Positions 33,720 through 40,798 of a stretch of 64,000 bases of DNA are shown here, piece after piece. The DNA comes from Neisseria uirgultaei (lineage in GTDB: Bacteria; Pseudomonadota; Gammaproteobacteria; Burkholderiales; Neisseriaceae). The position numbers were made by a program, and so were the translations under genes. Location of the stretch: the NCBI RefSeq assembly GCF_962719845.1, contig NZ_CAUIYF010000002.1, positions 139,104 through 203,103 of the forward strand. The letters run 5' to 3'. Below the pieces are notes generated by a model. That model had not been told where the DNA came from. It searched no databases and saw only the letters and a list, made by a program, of their open reading frames with translations. Position 1 is the stretch's first letter, and every line of letters begins with the position of its first letter.

Positions 33720-35489
33720 TCAGCCGCAGGCAACGTTGCCGACATCGAGGTGCATATTGTGGAACGCATTGAGCGTGCTTCGGTGTCCGATGCTGATGAC
33801 GATGCTGTCGGGCAGTTTTTGCTTTAAGGCGCGGTAGAGTGCGGCTTCGGCCGGTTCGTCCAAGGCGGCGGTGGCTTCGTCGAGCAGGACGATTTTGGGC
33901 TTGGAAAGCAGGGCGCGGACGAAGGCGACGCGTTGCAGTTCGCCAGGGGAGAGCTTGTGCTGCCAGTCGTCTGTTTTATCCAATTTGTCAATCAGATAAC
34001 CCAAACGGCAGGTGTTCATGGCTTCGGCTAACTCGGGATGCTGTTTGTCGATGTCGGGATAACAAATCGCATCGCGCAGGCTGCCTTGCGCCGTGTACGG
34101 GCGTTGCGGCAGGAAGAGGATGTCTTGATGCGGCGGATGGCTGACTTTGCCGCTGCTGCCAAACGGCCAAAGGCCTGCCAGCGCGCGCAACAACGAGGTT
34201 TTGCCGCAACCGCTCGGGCCGCGTATCAGCAGAGAATCGCCGCTTTTGAGCTTGATGTTGATGCCGTCCAATAAAACTTCGCCGTTGTGGCGGAACAGGG
34301 CGACGTTTTCCAGTGCAATGCCGTCTGAAACTTCGCTAATCTCGGGTTGCTGCCCGCTGTGTTGTTCTTCGGTACTCAGCAAAAAGCCGTACAGACGCTC
34401 CAATCGGGCGCGGTAGGCGGTGAATTTGTTGTAGAACATCCGGAAGAAAGACAGCGCGTTTTGCAGTCGCGCAAAGGCTTGGACGGTCTGCTGGATGTCG
34501 CCGATTTTGATTTGTCCGGCAAACAGGCGCGGAGCTTGCAAAATAATCGGGAAGAGTTTGATGCCGTTGGTGAACATATCGTTAAAGCCGCTCAGGCAGA
34601 CGCTTTGCCGCGCAATGCGCCAACGGTTGCGGATAATGGCTTTGAAGCGGTCGGAAAGCTGGTCGTGTTCGTGTTGTTCGCCGCTGTAAAACGCCACGCT
34701 TTCGGCGTGGTCGCGCACGCGGATAAGGGAATAACGGTAGTCGCCGTTGAGTTTTTCGTTTTCATAGTTGTAACGAATCAAAGGGTTGCCTATCCACATG
34801 GCGATAAAGGTCGCCAAAATTACAAATATATAGACAAACCAAACGATGCCGTGCGGAATGTCAAAGCCGAACACGGTCAGGATGCCTGCCAAACCCCATA
34901 AAACAACGGCAAATTCTAGAGAAGTAACGACCGAATTGACCATGCCGCGCACAAATTCGATGGTCGAAGCGATAAATTCTTGCGCGTCCTGTTGGATACG
35001 CTGGTCGATATTGTCCGGCGCATGACGGCGCATTTGCAGGCGGTAGTAGTTTTTGTCGGCAAGCCAGCGTGAAGTCAGCACTTCATTGAGCCGCTCCGAC
35101 CATTTAATCGCCAAGCCTTGATCGAGGAAGTCGTTGACGACGTTGTTAAACGCCCGTATCAGCACCACGCCCGCGTTCATCGCGGCAAACATCCAAAATG
35201 CCGAAGCATTCAAATCCTGCATTGAGTCGTAAAGCCCTTTGGACATAAAGGTACTCAATACATTCAGCCGTACTTCGGTTAACAGCAGCGTAATCATCGC
35301 CGTAATCAGCAGTAAGACTTTGACCGCGCTTTTAGGGGTCAGGCAACGGCGCAGGATATAGGCAAACTCGCGCCCGAAACGCGTTTTCCGTGTCAAAAAC
35401 AGAATCACCGCCGAAGCGGCGGAAACTATCAAAAGAGTCTGTAAAAGCCAAAGCGGTGTAGAGTAAAGCTCGGTTTGCCATTTCTGCAT
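33720..35489 (-). CDS. ABC transporter, fused permease and ATPase (YddA/ABCD-like)
   Basis: A 589-aa inner-membrane half-transporter. The N-terminal membrane domain (about 1-330, roughly six helices, of the SbmA/BacA-like ABC_membrane_2 type) precedes the ATPase. The ATPase has Walker A IRGPSGCGKTSLLRAL, signature LSPGELQRVAFVRALL and Walker B KIVLLDEATAALD. It probably works as a homodimer. The substrate is unknown; relatives move peptides, cobalamin or fatty acyl groups. From memory, a Mu-like prophage interrupts a homologue in strain MC58; here the gene is intact. A DUS lies within the coding sequence near 34320. Confidence 0.88.
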   Translation of the reverse strand: MQKWQTELYSTPLWLLQTLLIVSAASAVILFLTRKTRFGREFAYILRRCLTPKSAVKVLLLITAMITLLLTEVRLNVLSTFMSKGLYDSMQDLNASAFWMFAAMNAGVVLIRAFNNVVNDFLDQGLAIKWSERLNEVLTSRWLADKNYYRLQMRRHAPDNIDQRIQQDAQEFIASTIEFVRGMVNSVVTSLEFAVVLWGLAGILTVFGFDIPHGIVWFVYIFVILATFIAMWIGNPLIRYNYENEKLNGDYRYSLIRVRDHAESVAFYSGEQHEHDQLSDRFKAIIRNRWRIARQSVCLSGFNDMFTNGIKLFPIILQAPRLFAGQIKIGDIQQTVQAFARLQNALSFFRMFYNKFTAYRARLERLYGFLLSTEEQHSGQQPEISEVSDGIALENVALFRHNGEVLLDGINIKLKSGDSLLIRGPSGCGKTSLLRALAGLWPFGSSGKVSHPPHQDILFLPQRPYTAQGSLRDAICYPDIDKQHPELAEAMNTCRLGYLIDKLDKTDDWQHKLSPGELQRVAFVRALLSKPKIVLLDEATAALDEPAEAALYRALKQKLPDSIVISIGHRSTLNAFHNMHLDVGNVACG

Positions 35490-35636
35490 GGGAAATCTCT
35501 TACGGTATCAATGCCGTCTGAAAAAGACGGGTACAGTTGATTTTTTGATGAAGTTTGGGGAAGTTTTGCCGGTCAGGGTACATTGCGTGTTAATTTACCA
35601 TACAACCACGCCGGAATTAAGTTTAAATTTGAATAA

Positions 35637-35673
35637 AAGGTTCGGGTTCTGCAAAATACAGAACCCGAACCTT
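35637..35673 (-). terminator. Strong intrinsic terminator for the lipoprotein operon
   Basis: A perfect 15-base-pair stem (AAGGTTCGGGTTCTG and its complement) with a 7-base loop. On the minus strand TTATTCAAATTT follows. Confidence 0.8.
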
Positions 35674-35739
35674 GTTCGGATATTGAAACCGACCGCCCCG
35701 ATTTTGGGCGGCGCGGCTTGCAAGTATCAAGATTCGCAG

Positions 35740-35774
35740 ATGCCGTCTGAAGCTCGGAGAGGTTCAGACGGCAT
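35740..35774 (-). terminator. DUS inverted-pair terminator after the DUF799 gene
   Basis: Facing ATGCCGTCTGAA copies with an 11-base loop, 4 bases past the stop. A second terminator follows at 35637. Confidence 0.75.
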
Positions 35775-35778
35775 CTGC

Positions 35779-36426
35779 TTATTTGGGCTGCTCTTCGACG
35801 AATCTCGGGCCTTTCAGGATGCCGTTGTGGGAATAGGGCGACAGCAGGTTGTATGCGGCGGTTTTGGAAACCTGATAACCGCGGTCGGTCAGGCTGTTGG
35901 CAATCTGATTGACCACTGCGCCGACCAAAGCCCCCAATAGGCCGCTGTTGCTGTTGTTGCTGCCTTCGCGGATGCTGACCGAACCCGACCACAACTCTTT
36001 CCCGTTGCGGGAATCGACCAGCCGTGCTATGGCGGATACGGTGGTTACGCTGTCTAAAATTTGATATGAAGTGCCGTATTCGGTAACCGTAATGTACAAA
36101 ACCGCATCATTGCCGAAAATCTGATGCAGTTTTTCCGGACGGACGGCGTGAATATCGGCGGCATTGGTCAAGCCGTTTTGTTTGAAGGTTTCCTCTACGG
36201 CTGCGGCGGGGAAGACGTAATAGCCGGCTTCGGAAAGCGGCTCGGCGGTCGAAGCCAGCATCCCCCAAGTGCCGTTGACATCGGGCGACTCGTTCAGCGG
36301 CGGAACCACCAAAATTGAAGCCGGTTTGCTTTCCTTGAATGATGTGTAGTCGAAATCGGGCGCTTTTTGAACTTGGCAGGCAGACAGCGCCAACACGGCG
36401 GCAAGCCCTAAAATCAAAGGTTTCAT
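35779..36426 (-). CDS. DUF799 lipoprotein, GNA1162-like
   Basis: A 215-aa lipoprotein. The signal peptide ends in the lipobox LSAC (MKPLILGLAAVLALSACQVQ), so Lgt and SecA would process it to a membrane-anchored form. The body (ASILVVPPLNESPDVNG, AVLYITVTEYGTSYQILDS, GLLGALVGAVVNQIANSL) matches DUF799, the family of the meningococcal surface antigen GNA1162. Its ATG overlaps the upstream stop (ATGA). It is the third gene of a three-lipoprotein operon that resembles secretion accessory factors with a CsgG-like partner. Confidence 0.88.
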   Translation of the reverse strand: MKPLILGLAAVLALSACQVQKAPDFDYTSFKESKPASILVVPPLNESPDVNGTWGMLASTAEPLSEAGYYVFPAAAVEETFKQNGLTNAADIHAVRPEKLHQIFGNDAVLYITVTEYGTSYQILDSVTTVSAIARLVDSRNGKELWSGSVSIREGSNNSNSGLLGALVGAVVNQIANSLTDRGYQVSKTAAYNLLSPYSHNGILKGPRFVEEQPK

Positions 36427-36794
36427 CGCTTGCCTCCTTTACCGGTTTTCATCAGGAAGTCCATAAATACGCCCGATTCGGGAAACAGCCTTTTCTCTTC
36501 TTCAAACTGGCGGAACGCGCCCTCTTTGTCTCCCGAACGGGAAAGCAGCAGTCCCAAATGGGCGTGCGCACCCGGGGCGGCATTCATTTTTTTGTTGCCG
36601 GCTTCCACAAAGTATTTTTCCATCTTTTCGGTCTGCTTGCCCAACGAAGTGTCGTCGTTTTTCAAACCTTCATAGACGGTATCGGGATAGTCGCCGTAAT
36701 AATACAGGGATTCTTGCCCGTTGCCGCCGCAGGCGGTCAGAGCCAAGACTGCCGCACACAGCGACAAACGGCTCAAGGTTTTCGGATTCATCAT
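36423..36794 (-). CDS. DUF4810 lipoprotein
   Basis: A 123-aa lipoprotein with lipobox LTAC (MMNPKTLSRLSLCAAVLALTACGG). The mature part (LYYYGDYPDTVYEGLKND, APGAHAHLGLLLSRSGDKEGA) is helical and TPR-like, as in DUF4810. It lies between the CsgG-like and DUF799 genes, separated from the former by 6 bases and overlapping the latter. The three are translated together and probably form an outer-membrane-associated complex (inference). The second ATG at 36791 is better spaced from AAGGA. Confidence 0.87.
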   Translation of the reverse strand: MMNPKTLSRLSLCAAVLALTACGGNGQESLYYYGDYPDTVYEGLKNDDTSLGKQTEKMEKYFVEAGNKKMNAAPGAHAHLGLLLSRSGDKEGAFRQFEEEKRLFPESGVFMDFLMKTGKGGKR

Positions 36795-36800
36795 TTGTCC

Positions 36801-37472
36801 TTAACGGTTGGGTTGCCATACGCCGTTGTCAACAGCCTGAACCAGGTTGTTGACTGCTTCGCGGATTGCCAAGTCCAAAACTTTGCCGTTCAAAGTCGCA
36901 TCGTAGCCGGAAGTGCCGCCGAAACCGATGATTTCGCGGTTGGAAAGTGCGTATTCGCCCGCGCCCTGTGTGGAATAGACGATTTCGGAAGTATTGACGT
37001 TGACGATATTCAGAGCCACTTTTGCATAGGCGATTTGTGATTTGCCGCGACCCAAAATGCCGAAGAGCTGATGATCGCCGACATCTCTGCGTCCGAATTC
37101 GGTTACATCGCCGGTAACGACATAATCTGCGCCTTTCAGGTTCTGCGCTTTGCCGGAAATGCCGGATTCCTGTTTCAATGCGCTAAGGTTGGTGCGGTTC
37201 AGTACGTTGAAGCGGTTGGTCTGTTGCAGGTGCGTTACCAAGATGGTTTTTGCCTGACTGCCCAAACGGTCTTCACCGTCGGAGAAAATACCTTTTTGGA
37301 AGCTGGAGCGGTTGTCGAATGTTCCAACGGAAATCGGGGTGCGAACACCGTGATATTGCGTATTGTAGGAGGCGACTTTTGCTACCTCGAGACTGCGTGA
37401 GGATTCGGTCGCACAGCCGGTCAGTGAAACGGCAGCGGCGGCAAAAGCGATGGCGGCGGAAATTTTCTTCAT
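36801..37472 (-). CDS. CsgG/HfaB-like lipoprotein
   Basis: A 223-aa lipoprotein (signal AAAVSLTGCATES, lipobox LTGC). The body has the CsgG-like pattern: VLNRTNLSALKQESGISG, KGADYVVTGDVTEFGRRDVG, and IAYAKVALNIVNVNTSEIVYSTQG. CsgG makes the outer-membrane pore for curli secretion and HfaB is a holdfast-anchor relative. No curli-like substrate gene is next to it. It is the first gene of the operon, with GGAG 8 bases before the ATG. Confidence 0.87.
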   Translation of the reverse strand: MKKISAAIAFAAAAVSLTGCATESSRSLEVAKVASYNTQYHGVRTPISVGTFDNRSSFQKGIFSDGEDRLGSQAKTILVTHLQQTNRFNVLNRTNLSALKQESGISGKAQNLKGADYVVTGDVTEFGRRDVGDHQLFGILGRGKSQIAYAKVALNIVNVNTSEIVYSTQGAGEYALSNREIIGFGGTSGYDATLNGKVLDLAIREAVNNLVQAVDNGVWQPNR

Positions 37473-37728
37473 GAAACCTACTCCAAAATTGTTAGAGGAA
37501 TAAAGAGGTTGTTATTATTATTTGCATATAATTTTTAGTCAAGGTGTTTTTGTCTGCCGGGGTGAAGATTTTCCTGTGTCGGCATATTGGGCATATTGGC
37601 GGATATGGTGTGCTTTTTGATGCCGTCTGAAAAGGAGAGCGGGTGTGGAACCTGCCCTTTGATCGCAGGGCACATGGGGCGCGATTATTTACCGCCCGTT
37701 CTGCATTGCTTCTATGACGGTGAGCTAA
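37473..37728. other. Intergenic stretch upstream of the lipoprotein operon
   Basis: It holds a single DUS near 37618 and AT-rich sequence that should contain the lipoprotein-operon promoter. No gene is seen. Confidence 0.5.
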
Positions 37729-37764
37729 GTGCAGGCTGCTTAAAGTTTCTGCGAAGCTAAAAAC

Positions 37765-37818
37765 AAGGCTGTCTGTTTTCAGACGGCCTTTTTCATGCCC
37801 GCACCTGCGGGTTTTTTT
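37765..37818 (+). terminator. Double hairpin leader before gene A (unit 1)
   Basis: AAGGCTGTCTG/CAGACGGCCTT with TTTTT, then CCCGCACCTGCGGG with seven Ts. These terminator-like stems end 16 bases before the gene A ATG, so they may act as an attenuator. An almost identical copy lies at 39074-39127. Confidence 0.6.
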
Positions 37819-37834
37819 ACTTGGAGCATTTAAA

Positions 37835-38299
37835 ATGGATAGAGCCATACAAGAATCTTATGTTAAAATCCTAAATGTACTGTTTGAAGGCGCAGTCCGC
37901 GCCCGGCCGGATCAAATTACAGAAGAAGTAGTCGGTATGGTCGATCAGATGTTCTCCGAAATCGGCGCATGCCATGAGCGTTTGAAACCGCTGGCCGTAC
38001 TGGCTGAAGGCATTGCCGGCAGCGTTATGGAACAGCTTCCGGACGAGCTGGCCCTGCTTTTCGGCAACGTGCCGTTTGATGAATACCTGCTCGGCAAAGG
38101 CATAGATGTAACCGCTAAGGAAATCAAACGATTGGGGTTTAATAAAGCAGTCGGCCTTAACAACGCGCTCAAAGTATTGAAGGCTTTTATTAAAAGCTGG
38201 ATTAAATACAGCGCGGCAGACCGAAAATTAAGAATGTGTATTGTTACGGCACAAGCCCGTTGGCGTTCAAAAGTCGAAATCGAACTGCTGGGCTTGTAA
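37835..38299 (+). CDS. Conserved hypothetical protein (gene A, unit 1)
   Basis: A 154-aa soluble, mainly helical protein (MDRAIQESYVKILNVLFEG, ITEEVVGMVDQMFSEIGAC, ELALLFGNVPFDEYLLGKG, and a basic end KLRMCIVTAQARWRSKVE). No signal peptide or known motif is recognised. TTGGAGC precedes the ATG. It is followed by two small membrane-protein genes and duplicated 1309 bases downstream with about 10 residue changes, clustered in the ELALLF-to-EIKRL stretch. Function is unknown. Confidence 0.7.
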   Translation: MDRAIQESYVKILNVLFEGAVRARPDQITEEVVGMVDQMFSEIGACHERLKPLAVLAEGIAGSVMEQLPDELALLFGNVPFDEYLLGKGIDVTAKEIKRLGFNKAVGLNNALKVLKAFIKSWIKYSAADRKLRMCIVTAQARWRSKVEIELLGL

Positions 38300-38316
38300 C
38301 CGCAGGGGGGGCAGGT

Positions 38317-38619
38317 ATGCGGGGTAAGTGGACTCTGCTGTTTTTGCATTGGATATGGGAAAAAGTGGTACCGGAAAGCATCCGCAACAGCAAGCCGGCG
38401 CGGTGGGTAGCCAACCATAGAAAGCTCACTATCTGGGTAATTGTGACAGTATGGATCAACTTCTTCCCCGCTACTTACGAATACGACATTATTCCTGAAG
38501 GGAGATACAGCCATTGGCATGTCGATCATCCGTTGTATCCCTATACCCGATTTCTGCTTCCCCTTATTCTCGGTGCGGTTTTTCTTTTCATTCCGCCCGA
38601 TCCGCCCGAAAAGAAATAG
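38317..38619 (+). CDS. Small membrane protein (gene B, unit 1)
   Basis: A 100-aa protein with two hydrophobic segments (LTIWVIVTVWINFFP at about 36-50 and FLLPLILGAVFLFIPP at about 79-94) around a polar loop, and a charged tail PEKK. A run of seven Gs lies between the gene A stop and this ATG and acts as the ribosome-binding region. The copy in unit 2 has six Gs. Nothing is known of its function. Confidence 0.65.
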   Translation: MRGKWTLLFLHWIWEKVVPESIRNSKPARWVANHRKLTIWVIVTVWINFFPATYEYDIIPEGRYSHWHVDHPLYPYTRFLLPLILGAVFLFIPPDPPEKK

Positions 38620-38673
38620 TAACCTGCATAAGGAGCCGGCTTTTCTCGGTCTTTGATTCATCTGGGAGGGGGT

Positions 38674-38916
38674 ATGTCGGACAGGCTGAAACATATTTGG
38701 ATGCTGTATCGCAAACCGGTACTTTTGTATGTTGTTACCGTCATCATCTATATTTTGCTTGACGGGCCGACCACTGAGGGCAGCCGAACGCCTATGCCCC
38801 CTATGAACGCTTGGGAAAAAATCCTGTTTATGGCAGCCGGCGTCAGCGGATTTGTCTGCCGCCTGTGGATAATACTGATTGCCCTGTCCGAGCATTACAG
38901 GGACAAGAATTGGTAA
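38674..38916 (+). CDS. Small membrane protein (gene C, present only in unit 1)
   Basis: An 80-aa protein with two predicted helices (KPVLLYVVTVIIYILLDG and ILFMAAGVSGFVCRLWIILIAL). A strong GGAGGGGG lies 4 bases before the ATG. Unit 2 lacks this gene: its sequence jumps from CCTGCATAAG straight to the terminator. No family is recognised. Confidence 0.65.
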   Translation: MSDRLKHIWMLYRKPVLLYVVTVIIYILLDGPTTEGSRTPMPPMNAWEKILFMAAGVSGFVCRLWIILIALSEHYRDKNW

Positions 38917-38956
38917 ACGCGTCCCTTGTTCGTCATTACTTGCAAAACCTTTTGAG

Positions 38957-38997
38957 GCAGCCTGAAACCGTCCAAACCGGCTTTCAGGCTGCTTTTA
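38957..38997 (+). terminator. Terminator after gene C
   Basis: GCAGCCTGAAA pairs with TTTCAGGCTGC, followed by TTTTACTTT. Confidence 0.75.
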
Positions 38998-39022
38998 CTT
39001 TATCCCTTAGAAAGGAAGCCCT

Positions 39023-39052
39023 ATGGCAAAACAAAAAGTGCAGGTTGCTTAA
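39023..39052 (+). pseudogene. Truncated start of a fourth gene (gene D) at the duplication junction
   Basis: AAAGGAAG, then an ATG opening MAKQKVQVA and a stop. The same MAKQK start with its own site recurs at 39975, where it runs antisense into the neighbouring dehydrogenase gene. Both look like broken starts of one lost gene. Confidence 0.4.
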
Positions 39053-39143
39053 AGTTTCTGCGAAGCTAAAAACAAGGCTGTCTGTTTTCAGACGGTCTTT
39101 TTCATGCCCGCACCTGCGGGTTTTTTTACTTGGAGCATTTAAA

Positions 39144-39608
39144 ATGGATAGAGCCATACAAGAATCTTATGTTAAAATCCTAAATGTACTGTTTGAAGGC
39201 GCAGTCCGCGCCCGGTCGGATCAAATTACAGAAGAAGTAGTCGGTATGGTCGATCAGATGTTCTCCGAAATCGGCGCATGCCATGAGCGTTTGAAACCGC
39301 TGGCCGTACTGGCTGAAGGCATTGCCGGCAGCGTTATGGAACAGCTTCCGGACGAGCTGAAGCTGCTTTTCGGCAACGTGCCGTTTGATAAATACCTGAT
39401 CAGCAAAGGCAGGGATGTAACCGCTAGGGAAATCAAACGATTGTGGTTTAATAAAGCAGTCGGCCTTAACAACGCGCTCAAAGTATTGGAGGCTTTTATT
39501 GAAAGCTGGATTAAATACAGCGCGGCAGACCGAAAATTAAGAATGTGTATTGTTACGGCACAAGCCCGCTGGCGTTCAAAAGTCGAAATCGAACTGCTGG
39601 GCTTGTAA
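39144..39608 (+). CDS. Conserved hypothetical protein (gene A, unit 2)
   Basis: A 154-aa paralogue of the gene at 37835, nearly identical for the first 85 residues. It then differs at ELKLLFGNVPFDKYLISKG and REIKRLWFNKAV before converging again. The concentration of changes in a short central stretch suggests diversifying selection or gene conversion. The leader with paired hairpins is also copied. Function is unknown. Confidence 0.7.
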   Translation: MDRAIQESYVKILNVLFEGAVRARSDQITEEVVGMVDQMFSEIGACHERLKPLAVLAEGIAGSVMEQLPDELKLLFGNVPFDKYLISKGRDVTAREIKRLWFNKAVGLNNALKVLEAFIESWIKYSAADRKLRMCIVTAQARWRSKVEIELLGL

Positions 39609-39624
39609 CCGCAGGGGGGCAGGT

Positions 39625-39918
39625 ATGTATCTGCTGTTTTTTCGTTGGATATGGGAAAAAGTGGTACCGGAAAGCATCCGCAACAGCAAGCCGGTGCGGT
39701 GGGTAGCCAACCATAGAAAGCTCACTATCTGGGTAATTGTGACAGTATGGATCAACTTCTTCCCCGATACTTACGAATACGACATTGTTCCTAGTCATAG
39801 GGGATACGGCTATTGGCATGTCGATCATCCGTTGTATCCCTATGCCCGATTTCTGCTTCCCCTTATTCTCGGTGCGGCTTTTCTTTTCATTCCGCCCGAT
39901 CCGCCCGAAAAGAAATAG
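39625..39918 (+). CDS. Small membrane protein (gene B, unit 2)
   Basis: A 97-aa paralogue of the gene at 38317 with the same two helices. The N-terminus is replaced (MYLLFFRWIWEKVVPES instead of MRGKWTLLFLHWIWEKV) and the loop differs (VPSHRGYGYWHVDHPL). Six Gs precede the ATG instead of seven. Confidence 0.65.
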   Translation: MYLLFFRWIWEKVVPESIRNSKPVRWVANHRKLTIWVIVTVWINFFPDTYEYDIVPSHRGYGYWHVDHPLYPYARFLLPLILGAAFLFIPPDPPEKK

Positions 39919-39930
39919 TAACCTGCATAA

Positions 39931-39960
39931 GCAGCCTGAAATCTTTCAGGCTGCTTTTTT
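39931..39960 (+). terminator. Terminator closing unit 2
   Basis: GCAGCCTGAAA with TTTCAGGCTGC (the arms nearly touch), followed by TTTTTTATT. Confidence 0.8.
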
Positions 39961-39995
39961 ATTGGAGAACCCAAATGGCAAAACAAAAAGGAGAT

Positions 39996-40715
39996 TTAGA
40001 GGTAAACGATTTCGCCGCTCCGCCCTTTGCTTTCGGTACTTGCCCACCAGACAAATTGCGGGAGTACGTCTTCGTAGTTTTTACGTTCGCTTTTGGCTTC
40101 ACCCGGATGGGATTTGATGCGTTGGGGGGAATTGATGGGGCCCGGAATCAGGACATTGGCGCGAAGGTTGCCGAAGCGTTCCCACTCGTCGGCGGCGACT
40201 TTGCATAAGTAGTTCAACGCGGCTTTGGACGCGCCGAAGCCGCCCCAGTAGGCTTTGGGTGTTTCGCCGTGGCTTTCGCCGACGAAAATGACGGATGCGT
40301 CGGGCGACTGCTTCAGCAGCGGGAAGAGGGCGCGGGTCAGCCCCATCGGGGCGACAGTGTTGATACGGTATTGGTTGACCCATTCGGCGACGGTTTGGAA
40401 ATCTAGCGGCGATAGTGCGTAGAAATAGCTGGCGCAATGGACGATACCGTCCAGTTTGCCTTGCGTGGCTTCGGCAATAGTGGCGGCGAAATGTTCAAAT
40501 TCTTTTTCTTCCGCGCTAATAAGGTCAAAGCAGATGGCGAATGGTTCGGGGTATCCGGCTTCGACAATCGCGTCATACACTTTTTCCAGTTTTTTCTGAT
40601 GGCGTGCCACCAGAATCACGGTCGCCCCCTCGGCGGCGTAGGCTTTGGCAACCTGTTCGCCCAAGCCTTGCGATGCGCCGGTTACTAAGATGGTTTTGTC
40701 GGACAGTGTCGCCAT
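39996..40715 (-). CDS. Short-chain dehydrogenase/reductase (YciK-like), catalytic Tyr replaced
   Basis: A 239-aa Rossmann-fold protein. The cofactor motif is LVTGASQGLGEQVAKA (about 10-25), with VHCASYFYALSPLDF and VIFVGESHGETPKAYWG after it. In the active-site YxxxK motif the tyrosine is Phe: GGFGASKAALNY, where relatives have GAYAASK. The catalytic Ser region keeps GES. The enzyme may be altered or inactive as an oxidoreductase. ATG 40715 has AAAAGGAAA upstream. The 3' end lies next to the duplicated cassette; relatives of this type have similar length. Confidence 0.85.
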   Translation of the reverse strand: MATLSDKTILVTGASQGLGEQVAKAYAAEGATVILVARHQKKLEKVYDAIVEAGYPEPFAICFDLISAEEKEFEHFAATIAEATQGKLDGIVHCASYFYALSPLDFQTVAEWVNQYRINTVAPMGLTRALFPLLKQSPDASVIFVGESHGETPKAYWGGFGASKAALNYLCKVAADEWERFGNLRANVLIPGPINSPQRIKSHPGEAKSERKNYEDVLPQFVWWASTESKGRSGEIVYL

Positions 40716-40798
40716 ACTTTTTCCTTTTTGGTGGTCGGTCGGGGGTATTTTAGCGTTTTGCCGCACCTTGTAAAGCGTCCCGATGTCGGCCGGTGTTT

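Larger units (their letters stand above)
37729..39037 (+). repeat. Tandem duplication, unit 1 (1309 bp)
   Basis: Starts GTGCAGGCTGCTTAAAG and contains the leader hairpins plus genes A, B and C. The second unit starts at 39038 with GTGCAGGTTGCTTAAAG. Gene A starts differ by exactly 1309 bases. Confidence 0.9.
39038..39930 (+). repeat. Tandem duplication, unit 2 (partly deleted)
   Basis: Matches unit 1 through the leader hairpins, gene A and gene B, ending at CCTGCATAAG. Gene C is missing. Confidence 0.88.

Noticed and set aside
39975..40208. Plus-strand frame starting MAKQK that runs antisense into the short-chain dehydrogenase
   Set aside because: Only the first five codons look conserved (compare 39023); the rest is the complement of the dehydrogenase gene.
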